Below are positions 1 to 7,459 of a stretch of 59,630 nt of DNA, piece by piece. The DNA is from Pirellulaceae bacterium (GTDB lineage: Bacteria; Planctomycetota; Planctomycetia; Pirellulales; Pirellulaceae), in assembly GCA_028280445.1 (NCBI GenBank), contig JANQLU010000141.1, positions 1 to 59,630 on the forward strand. The letters run 5' to 3'. The first letter of the stretch is position 1. The number at the start of each line of letters is the position of its first letter. The position numbers were made by a program, and so were the translations under genes. Under the pieces are notes generated by a model. The model was not told the origin of the DNA, searched no databases, and saw only the letters and a list, made by a program, of their open reading frames with translations.

Positions 1-89
1 AATAAAACGACCTAAAACATGGCGAGAAAAGACGAAAGATAAGAAGATTGAGAAAATTCTCGCTCTGGTGGAATAGCAATTAATGGTTG

Positions 90-186
90 CGGCACTAGCC
101 GCCGGTTTGTTTGCGCTTCGTACCGGCGGCTAGCGCATTGCCGCTCACGATTTAGCGCGCGGCTCGGCAGGAGCCTCGCCCTCCCG
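90..186. repeat. Intergenic palindromic repeats, families D and C
   Basis: An inverted D element (about 90-148, arms of GCCGCCGGT / ACCGGCGGC type, ending in CCGCTCAC) is followed by one arm of family C (160-186, reverse complement of GGGAGGGCGAGGCTCCTGCC). Both recur many times in this window, always outside genes. The remaining bases of 1-213 show no gene. Confidence 0.85.
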
Positions 187-213
187 AAAAACCTACACAT
201 TTTCAACACAATC

Positions 214-981
214 ATGGCTCGAATTATCGATCTTTCGAAAACCATCGAATACGACAAAACATCGCCCAGTTTTATGCGGATCAAAATCAAAAATTTTCCG
301 CACGCCAAAAGTTTAAAACTGGTGCGATTTTTTCTGCGACTTCCCAAACACTTGATTCCCTCAAAGTTCGTCGGATGGGCCGACGACAAAATCAAAAACA
401 TGGGAGTTCATTCGACAACGCATATCGATGCACCTTGGCATTATGGCCCGACGGTCGAGGGCCAACCAGCGAAAACGATTGACGAAGTGCCGTTGGAATG
501 GTTATATGGCGACGGTGTGGTGATCGATATGAGTCACAAAAAAGATTTCGAATCGATCACTGTCCAAGATCTGAAAACAGCGCTTAAAAAAACTGAAACG
601 CAGCTCCAGCCAGGAAATATCGTGTTGATTCGAACGGATCGAGATCAATTAACCGGCAAAGATTTTTTCCTCCGCGGCACTGGCATGAGTCGCGCCGCAA
701 CAAAATGGTTGATCGACCAAGGGATCAAAGTCATGGGTATCGATCAATGGGGTTGGGATTTGCCGCTCAAATACCTGGTCGAGCAAGCCCGACAGACCCA
801 AAACAAAGAGCTATTTTGGGAAGCACATTTGGTCGGCATCGATCACGAATACCTGCATATCGAACAGCTCACCAATCTTGCGGCGCTTCCGCCACACGGC
901 TTCAAGGTGGCTGTGTTTCCTCTGAAAATCAAAGGCGGCTCAGCAGCACCGGCACGCGTCGTCGCCATTTTCGACGAATAG
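214..981 (+). CDS. Cyclase / kynurenine-formamidase-like metal hydrolase
   Basis: A 255-residue soluble protein of the cyclase family (Pfam Cyclase), whose members include kynurenine formamidase and other amide or ester hydrolases that use a divalent metal. The signature H-x3-H-x-D-x-P-x-H is visible as H66, H70, D72 and H76, with a later conserved-looking GIDQWGWD segment near 175-182. No signal peptide is seen. ATG 214 is the only sensible start, since upstream sequence is repeat DNA. It stands alone, convergent with glmS. No tryptophan-degradation genes are nearby, so the substrate cannot be assigned; formamidase activity is only one possibility within this family. Confidence 0.75.
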   Translation: MARIIDLSKTIEYDKTSPSFMRIKIKNFPHAKSLKLVRFFLRLPKHLIPSKFVGWADDKIKNMGVHSTTHIDAPWHYGPTVEGQPAKTIDEVPLEWLYGDGVVIDMSHKKDFESITVQDLKTALKKTETQLQPGNIVLIRTDRDQLTGKDFFLRGTGMSRAATKWLIDQGIKVMGIDQWGWDLPLKYLVEQARQTQNKELFWEAHLVGIDHEYLHIEQLTNLAALPPHGFKVAVFPLKIKGGSAAPARVVAIFDE

Positions 982-1012
982 TGTGATTCAAATTCGGGTG
1001 CCACTCCACAGC

Positions 1013-1034
1013 GTGCCACTGGCTCCGCCAGTGC
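1013..1034. repeat. Family E palindrome between convergent genes
   Basis: A short palindrome GTGCCACTGGCTCCGCCAGT(GC) lies in the gap between the cyclase and glmS stop codons. It matches the family E consensus found at six other places in the window. Confidence 0.8.
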
Positions 1035-1086
1035 ATTCCACACAATTCCTGACATTCAACCAACGACAAAACCTACCAACTGTCAT

Positions 1087-2955
1087 TCACTCGACAGTCA
1101 CACTTTTCGCCAGATTCCTCGGTTTATCCACATCACAACCACGTAACACTGCGATGTGGTAAGCGATCAATTGCAATGGAATGACCGTCACGATAGGTTG
1201 TAAAAAATCTTCGACCGGCGGCACAAAGATTACGTCATCGGCAACCTCGGTAATCCGTTCGTCACCTTCGAAAGCGACCGCAATCACTGGTCCACCTCGG
1301 GCCTTGATCTCTTCCAGATTGGACATCACTTTTTCATAGATGAACCCGCGTGGCATCACAAACACACTTGGCGTTTGCTCGTCGACCAACGCGATGGGGC
1401 CGTGTTTCATTTCGGCTGCCGGATATCCTTCGGCGTGAATGTAACTGATTTCTTTCAGCTTCAGCGCTCCTTCGAGGGCCGTTGGGAAATTGTACTGTCG
1501 GCCCAAATACAAGAAATTGTTAACGTGTTGATACTTCTCGGAAATCGCTTTCGCCTGTTCGTTGCACTGCAGCGCTTTCTCAATCAACGATGGCAAACGT
1601 TTGATTTCGTCGATCATTCGTCGCCCCGCGTTGTAGCTCAAATGTCGCAATCGTCCCAGATACAACGACAACATCATCAACGCCAAACATTGAGACGTAT
1701 AAGCCTTCGTCGATGCTACTCCGATTTCAGGACCGGCATGTAAGAAAATTCCGCCATCCGCTTCTTGCGCAATCGAACTGCCAACAACATTACAAATGGC
1801 CATTGTCATGTGGCCTTTGCGTTTCATTTCTCGCAAAGCACCTAGCGTATCGGCTGTCTCGCCGCTTTGCGTAATCGCAAACAACAACGTATCGTCATCC
1901 ATCGGCGGATTTCGATAACGCAATTCGCTGGCGTATTCCACTTCGGTTGGAATTTGAGCAATTTCTTCAAGCAAGTATTCGCCCACCAATGCCGAATGCC
2001 AACTGGTTCCACAAGCGGTCAAAACAATCCGTTTCACTTTTCGCAAATCTTGATTGCTGATATTGAGCCCGCCGAAAACCGCCGTTGCGTCATCCTCGTT
2101 CAAACGTCCCCGCATCGTGTTTTTCAACGACGTGGGCTGCTCGAAAATCTCTTTGAGCATGTAATGTTTAAACTCGCCCAACTCGACTTGCCCGCTATCG
2201 ACTTGCAACTCTTTGACGTCATGTGAAATCACGCCACTGTCTCGGTGACTGACCTGCAAATGATCGGCGGTGACCACGGCCACTTGATGATCAGCCAGAT
2301 AGACAATTTGATCGGCGTAGCCGGCCAGCGGGGACGCATCGCTGGCGACAAAATGTTCATCGCTGCCGATGCCGATGACCAGTGGGCTGCCCAACCGGGC
2401 CGCAAAAATGGCATCAGGAAACTCTTTCAAAATAACAACGATTCCAAACGTGCCACGGAGTTGTGCCAATGCCTGTTTCATGCATTCGACCACCGCATCG
2501 TGATCCAAAGGTGTTCCGTTGGACGAAGCTCGATGCGACTTGAGACATTCAGCAATGAGATGAGCAACGACCTCGGTATCCGTTTCCGATTTAAACGTGT
2601 AATCCTTCGCGGCGAGCATTTCACGCAGTTCGTTGAAATTCTCGATCACTCCGTTGTGAGCGATGGTCAATTCGTCGGATCCACCAATATGCGGATGAGC
2701 ATTCACGACGGTCGCTGGTCCATGCGTCGCCCAACGCGTATGGCCGATACCAATATTTGATTTGCAACTGCTGGACGCCACCATACTCGACAGCGAGTGA
2801 ATCCGCCCGGTACTTTTGGTGATCAGAAAATCGCCGTTGGGATCAACGGTCGCGGTTCCCGCGCTATCGTAGCCACGATATTCCAAACGTCTCAGGCCTT
2901 CTAACAAAAAATCTTTTGCTACTCCCGAGCCGATGTAGCCAACAATGCCACACAT
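1087..2955 (-). CDS. glmS: Glutamine--fructose-6-phosphate aminotransferase (isomerizing)
   Basis: GlmS makes glucosamine-6-phosphate from fructose-6-phosphate and glutamine, the first committed step to UDP-GlcNAc. The 622-residue protein begins MCGIVGYIG, giving the processed catalytic Cys2 of the class II glutamine amidotransferase domain, with HTRWATHG and a SETDTE segment in the N-terminal half. Two SIS sugar-isomerase domains follow (TACGTSWHSA, TQSGETADT, EGALKLKEISY, AEMKHGPIAL), and the protein ends NLAKSVTVE as typical GlmS does. Length is close to the 609 residues of the E. coli enzyme. It is monocistronic and divergent from the isomerase-like gene. No glmS ribozyme is evident in the leader. 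Confidence 0.97.
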   Translation of the reverse strand: MCGIVGYIGSGVAKDFLLEGLRRLEYRGYDSAGTATVDPNGDFLITKSTGRIHSLSSMVASSSCKSNIGIGHTRWATHGPATVVNAHPHIGGSDELTIAHNGVIENFNELREMLAAKDYTFKSETDTEVVAHLIAECLKSHRASSNGTPLDHDAVVECMKQALAQLRGTFGIVVILKEFPDAIFAARLGSPLVIGIGSDEHFVASDASPLAGYADQIVYLADHQVAVVTADHLQVSHRDSGVISHDVKELQVDSGQVELGEFKHYMLKEIFEQPTSLKNTMRGRLNEDDATAVFGGLNISNQDLRKVKRIVLTACGTSWHSALVGEYLLEEIAQIPTEVEYASELRYRNPPMDDDTLLFAITQSGETADTLGALREMKRKGHMTMAICNVVGSSIAQEADGGIFLHAGPEIGVASTKAYTSQCLALMMLSLYLGRLRHLSYNAGRRMIDEIKRLPSLIEKALQCNEQAKAISEKYQHVNNFLYLGRQYNFPTALEGALKLKEISYIHAEGYPAAEMKHGPIALVDEQTPSVFVMPRGFIYEKVMSNLEEIKARGGPVIAVAFEGDERITEVADDVIFVPPVEDFLQPIVTVIPLQLIAYHIAVLRGCDVDKPRNLAKSVTVE

Positions 2956-3029
2956 ACAAAAATACTCCGCGGTTGATCTGGGTAGTCGGTAAGGATGTGA
3001 ATAGACATCAGTTTTGAAAGGATATCTCT

Positions 3030-3058
3030 AGAATAGCTTGAATTTAAAAAATAGACAA
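3030..3058 (-). promoter_or_regulatory. Candidate sigma-70-type promoter of glmS
   Basis: Read on the minus strand, TTGTCT (3058-3053) and TATTCT (3035-3030) are separated by 17 bp. Each matches the housekeeping consensus at four of six bases, and the pair lies about 75 bp before the glmS ATG. This is a match by eye only. Confidence 0.4.
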
Positions 3059-3220
3059 AGCCAACTGATGCCAGCAAAAACCGCTTCGTGAACAACTCTT
3101 AAAAAACGAAAATCATGCGGGGTCATTCTCGGATTTGTTGAATTATGCCAAAATTCTGTCCTTTCCAGACATTATGAATTTTGACGACGAAATTGAAGAT
3201 TCGGCCCCAGGAATTCCAAG

Positions 3221-4888
3221 ATGGCTTTGTACGAAATCCCAAAAACCACAACTGCTAAAAAACTGAAACAAAACGAAGTTGCACTCGTCGCCAGCGGAGA
3301 CCTCCGTTTGTCGGCGAATAAGGTCTGCTGGCCAGCGCAACAAGAGCTCGAATCCGAATTGGCGGCAGCCGTCAAATCCTGCGGATATTCGCTCAAGCGA
3401 GCACACTCGGAAAACAAGACTAAAAAACACGGGTTTATCGATTCGCAAAAATACGGACTCGATGTCTTTTCCAAAATCCATCCTGAAACTCCGTTGATTG
3501 TTGCCGAAGCCGTTTGGCAATATTCGCATCATGTACTCCACGGCCTCGTCGCTCATCGCGGTCCAATTTTGACCGTTGCCAATTGGTCAGGAACTTGGCC
3601 CGGCCTGGTTGGTGTTCTCAACCTCAACGGCTCACTCACCAAAGCAGGTGTCAAATACAGTTCGTTGTGGGGCGAAGATTTCTCTGATTCAACTTTCAAG
3701 AAAAAACTTTCCCGCTGGCTCGACTCGGGAAAAATCAACCACGCAACCTCCCATGTCAAACCGTGGAAAAAAGTAGCCCAACCTAAAAACGAAAAAAAAC
3801 TTGGCGCGGCCCTCGCGGAGCAATTGCAACAGGATCGCGCGATTATGGGAGTTTTTGATGAAGGCTGTATGGGTATGTTCAACGCTATCATCCCCGATCA
3901 CCTGCTCAATCCAACCGGCGTTTTTAAAGAACGAATGAGCCAATCGGCGCTCTACTTTGAATCAACCCAAGTTTCCGACCGAGAAGCCAAAGCGGTTTTC
4001 GATTGGTTCGTTAAAAAAGGCGTCGATTTTCAATTCGGCAAAAAACACGCAACTGAACTGACCAAAGCCCAGGTCATGGACCAATGCAAAATGTACATTG
4101 CTGCAGTACGGCTCGCTGACGATTTTGGCTGCGATACGATCGGTATCCAGTATCAACAAGGCCTCAAAGATTTGATGCCGGCCAGCGATCTCGTCGAAGG
4201 CACGTTGAACAATGTGGATCGCCCTCCCGTCAAAAGCCGCGATGGCCGCCGAGTACTCTACAAAGGTCAACCGGTTGTGCATTTCAACGAAGTCGATGAA
4301 TGTGCCGGCCTCGATGCATTGATGACTTACCGGGTTCACAAAGCCATGAAACAACCTGTCGAAACAACTCTCCACGATCTTCGCTGGGGAGATTGGGACC
4401 AATCGGGTTCGACCGATCAATACGTCTGGGTATTTTTGATCAGCGGTTCTGCTCCGCCAGCCCATTTTACGGGAGGCTGGAAAGGAGCGTTTAGCGCCCG
4501 CCAACCGGCAATGTATTTTCCCAGTGGCGGTGGGACGCTTGCGGGCGTCTCCAAGCCAGGTGAAATTGTCTGGTCTCGAATCTATGTCGAGAACAATAAA
4601 CTGAAGATGGATTTGGGCCGCGCCGAAGTCGTCAAATTGCCAAAATCAGAAACTGATCGCCGCTGGCAAGCGACTACGCCACAATGGCCAATCATGCATG
4701 CTGTCACTTACGGCGTTTCTCGTGACCAAATGATGGCTCGCCACAAAAGCAATCACATCCAGGTCGCTTACGCCGACTCACCGGCAAATGCCGACAAAGC
4801 GATGTTGGCTAAAGCGGCAATGGCTGCAGCGCTCGGGATGGAAGTCGCAATTTGCGGCACCAAGAAAAATGGCAAAGACTGGACTTGA
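3221..4888 (+). CDS. L-fucose / L-arabinose isomerase family protein
   Basis: A 555-residue soluble protein resembling the L-fucose isomerase superfamily, which interconverts aldoses and ketoses with a divalent metal. Supporting segments are the long alpha/beta N-terminal part (VANWSGTWPGLVGVLNL), a central FDEGCMGMFNAIIPD stretch, and C-terminal SGSAPPAHFTGG and HAVTYGVSRDQMMARHKSNHIQV, consistent with a metal-site E/D/H pattern. The ATG at 3221 follows CCAGGAATTCCAAG, which holds a plausible ribosome site. The stop is directly followed by the CinA-like gene (9 bp to its ATG), so the two are probably co-transcribed. No sugar kinase or transporter is adjacent, so the substrate is unknown; it may be an uncharacterised member. 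Confidence 0.72.
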   Translation: MALYEIPKTTTAKKLKQNEVALVASGDLRLSANKVCWPAQQELESELAAAVKSCGYSLKRAHSENKTKKHGFIDSQKYGLDVFSKIHPETPLIVAEAVWQYSHHVLHGLVAHRGPILTVANWSGTWPGLVGVLNLNGSLTKAGVKYSSLWGEDFSDSTFKKKLSRWLDSGKINHATSHVKPWKKVAQPKNEKKLGAALAEQLQQDRAIMGVFDEGCMGMFNAIIPDHLLNPTGVFKERMSQSALYFESTQVSDREAKAVFDWFVKKGVDFQFGKKHATELTKAQVMDQCKMYIAAVRLADDFGCDTIGIQYQQGLKDLMPASDLVEGTLNNVDRPPVKSRDGRRVLYKGQPVVHFNEVDECAGLDALMTYRVHKAMKQPVETTLHDLRWGDWDQSGSTDQYVWVFLISGSAPPAHFTGGWKGAFSARQPAMYFPSGGGTLAGVSKPGEIVWSRIYVENNKLKMDLGRAEVVKLPKSETDRRWQATTPQWPIMHAVTYGVSRDQMMARHKSNHIQVAYADSPANADKAMLAKAAMAAALGMEVAICGTKKNGKDWT

Positions 4889-4897
4889 TTGAAAAAA

Positions 4898-6142
4898 ATG
4901 GCTGACGACATCGACCATTCTCCTTGCGCGGAAATTATCTCGATTGGCGACGAGATGACTTCGGGAGCGCGTCTGGATACCAACAGCCAATGGATTACCC
5001 AACGGTTGTCCTTGTTAGGAATTCCAACGCATTTCCACACCACCGTGGGAGATGATTTGACACGAAAGCTGTCCGTGTTTGAAATCGCCACGCAGCGTGC
5101 CGATATCGTTGTGATTACCGGCGGGCTCGGACCCACTGCAGATGACTTGACCCGCCAAGTCATCGCCCAATTGGCCAATGTACCGCTGAAACTGCATCAA
5201 CCATCACTGGATCACATTCACGCACGCTTCGAAAGTTTTGGCCGCGAGATGCCAGAAAACAATATCATCCAGGCACAATTCCCTCTCGGTAGCCGCCCCA
5301 TTCCCAACCCACACGGAACAGCTCCGGGCATTGATATGCCTTTGAATCGACACGGCAAAACTTCGCGACTGATCGCGCTGCCCGGTGTTCCTGCGGAAAT
5401 GAAACAGATGTTCGACGAGTACGTTCAACAACAACTGGAGAATCAGTTCTCGGCAGGTAAAGTCATTCGCCATCGGACAATTCACAGCTTTGGACAAGGC
5501 GAAAGCGCGATCGAAGCGATGTTGCCTGACCTGATCCAACGAGACCGAGAACCACGAGTTGGCATTACCGCCAGTCAAGCGACCATTTCATTGAGGATCG
5601 TATCAACCGAATCGACCGAGCAACAATGTTGGTCAAAAATTGCAGAAACAGAATCGATCATTCGTGAAAAACTCGGCAAGCTCGTCTTTGGTGTCGACGG
5701 CCAACAGCTGCAAGACGTCGTTGTTGAATTCTTTCGTGAAAAAAAATTAATGTTGGCGATTGTTGATTGCGCGCTACACGGACTTCTCGCGCGATCATTT
5801 CGAATTGCCGACAAAGACGACGAATGTTTCGCTGGAGCCATGCAATTTGCCAATACTCAACAGGCGTTAGACTGGATTGATCGGGAACCTGATTCCCAAA
5901 AATCGATCGCCGTGTTGCTGGCCGAACATGCTCGAGAAAAACTTGGCCGACCATTATCCGAATGCGTCGGCGTTGGCATTTGTTCTCCCGTTCCCTGCCC
6001 TGAATTTGATAACCGAAACGTCGTTCCCGTCGCCATTGCCGTTGGAAAAACGGTGATCGAGAAAAATTTCGCGATGATCGGGCACCCGTCCATTCAAGAA
6101 GAACGTACGATGAAGCAAATATTAAATTGCTTGAGGTTTTGA
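4898..6142 (+). CDS. CinA-like nucleotide-amidohydrolase family protein with degenerate C-terminal domain
   Basis: The N-terminal half is a clear CinA/COG1058 (MoaB-like) domain: EIISIGDEMTSG, LDTNSQWI, then the VITGGLGPTADDLTR loop and the LPGVPAEMKQMF segment. Such domains act on ADP-ribose or pyridine-nucleotide by-products. Full CinA carries a C-terminal NMN deamidase domain marked by an ESCTGG-type nucleophile loop; here the equivalent position reads IVDCALHGLLA and no ESCTGG is present, although the fold seems kept to the end (VPVAIAVGK). Deamidase activity is therefore doubtful. I prefer ATG 4898 over TTG 4889, which abuts the upstream stop. It is probably translated with the upstream isomerase-like gene. 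Confidence 0.8.
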   Translation: MADDIDHSPCAEIISIGDEMTSGARLDTNSQWITQRLSLLGIPTHFHTTVGDDLTRKLSVFEIATQRADIVVITGGLGPTADDLTRQVIAQLANVPLKLHQPSLDHIHARFESFGREMPENNIIQAQFPLGSRPIPNPHGTAPGIDMPLNRHGKTSRLIALPGVPAEMKQMFDEYVQQQLENQFSAGKVIRHRTIHSFGQGESAIEAMLPDLIQRDREPRVGITASQATISLRIVSTESTEQQCWSKIAETESIIREKLGKLVFGVDGQQLQDVVVEFFREKKLMLAIVDCALHGLLARSFRIADKDDECFAGAMQFANTQQALDWIDREPDSQKSIAVLLAEHAREKLGRPLSECVGVGICSPVPCPEFDNRNVVPVAIAVGKTVIEKNFAMIGHPSIQEERTMKQILNCLRF

Positions 6143-6195
6143 TTAATGCTCGCGGGCGTTTAATTCAAATCCTTTTCAAAGTCATCGTTTGCAAC

Positions 6196-6685
6196 TGATA
6201 CAAGCACGAAGCGCGAGCGAGTGATTCGACCACGCGGTGATGCCTGAACAGATTGAACTCAGGCATCACTGGCCGCGCAGGCTGGGTGCCACTTAACGCT
6301 GGTAACGAAATTGCTTCCCGGTTCTTGAGCGATTTTCGTTGTTGCGTCGTTGGTTTCTTAAGTTTGGAATGGTCGATTGGGTGGCACTGGCCCCAGCCAG
6401 TGGTTGCGGATTCCTTGGCTTCAAGCATTGAGATCAAATTCAATTCATGACGTTTTTGTCGGTGGTTTGATACCCCCAGCACTGGCCCTAGCCAGTGGCA
6501 CCCGCAGCGACTGATACAAGCACGAAGCGCGAGCGAGTGGTTCGACCGCGCAAAACCACTCGCTGGCACTTCGTGCTCGTAAGACTCAAAATAATCCATG
6601 AAATTTTCTCGTCAGCGAGTAACTACGTTTTACTGAGCATCTTCGCGGTTTTGGTCCCTCGCTCACGCTTCGCACTTATGATTTT
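6196..6685. repeat. Cluster of F, E and B palindromic repeats
   Basis: The 735-bp gap after the CinA-like gene holds no credible gene. It contains a single F arm (6196-6240), an 11-bp perfect hairpin GTGATGCCTGA/TCAGGCATCAC (6237-6269) that may end the upstream transcript, family E palindromes near 6381-6402 and 6478-6503, a full F inverted pair (6512-6581, arms of AGCACGAAGCGCGAGCGAGT type) and half of a B element (6653-6685). It is the densest mixed cluster in the window. Confidence 0.85.
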
Positions 6686-6877
6686 CTTCACCAACACTTA
6701 ACCCCACACCACCAAAAAACTTGTATACCGTTTGTCTGGAAAATATAATGGCGGTTGCGGATTGTTATTCTAAAACTCGCGGGTGAGCTGGCCTGGCAGC
6801 CACTGGCGGGTTGTGATTCTGCACGGTCGGTTGTCAAAACACTGCGATTCCACGAGACGACAATTCTGGCTCCCATC

Positions 6878-7459
6878 ATGGAAACCAACCAACTAACATC
6901 GTTATCGCTTCTCGATCGTTTACAGCAGCCGGACAACGATCGCGATTGGGAAATGTTTCTCTCAATTTACCGCCCGTTCATTCGCAAACATCTTCTCCGC
7001 AGTGGAATTCATCAAACGGACGTTGACGATGTCCTGCAAGAGTCACTTGCCGAAATGCTGATAGCATTGCCCAAATTTCAACACAACGGCAACACCGGTG
7101 CATTTCGAAAATGGATCAAGACCATCGTGGTGAGAAAATCCTACCGAGTGCTCCAGCAGCATGCGAAGACAAAATACGCGCACCTGCAAGCCAGCGAGCA
7201 AATCGAACAATTCGATCAATCGCTCGAACAGATGATGGAACGAGAACACGATCAACATATCGTCAATTGCCTGTTGAAAATGATTCGACCGGAGTTTACC
7301 GAAACAGCCTGGTCGGCGTTCGAACTGCAAGTGCTCGGCGGAAAGAAAGCTGCCGAAGTTGCCGAACTGTTGGGGGGTACGACCAACTCGGTTTTGTTGG
7401 CGAAATCGAGAGTCATGCGCCGCTTGCGTAAATTGGGCCAAGGAATCGTCGAATGTTGA
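6878..7459 (+). CDS. ECF-type RNA polymerase sigma factor
   Basis: A 193-residue extracytoplasmic-function sigma factor. Region 2 is visible as the YRPFIRKHLLRSGIHQTDVDDVLQES segment (residues about 31-55), region 4 as LGGKKAAEVAELLGGTTNSVLLAKSRVMRRLRKL near the C terminus, a helix-turn-helix for -35 recognition. An upstream in-frame start at 6755 would add 41 residues without sigma character, so ATG 6878 (METNQ) is chosen. The stop overlaps the start of the kinase gene (ATG 7453, TGA 7457-7459), showing translational coupling. Known planctomycete ECF groups pair with Ser/Thr kinases like this one; the inferred role is kinase-controlled promoter selection. Target promoters are unknown. Confidence 0.93.
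   Translation: METNQLTSLSLLDRLQQPDNDRDWEMFLSIYRPFIRKHLLRSGIHQTDVDDVLQESLAEMLIALPKFQHNGNTGAFRKWIKTIVVRKSYRVLQQHAKTKYAHLQASEQIEQFDQSLEQMMEREHDQHIVNCLLKMIRPEFTETAWSAFELQVLGGKKAAEVAELLGGTTNSVLLAKSRVMRRLRKLGQGIVEC

Noticed and set aside
2956..3220. glmS ribozyme
   Set aside because: The short leader does not show the conserved ribozyme core, and this element is typical of Gram-positive glmS.
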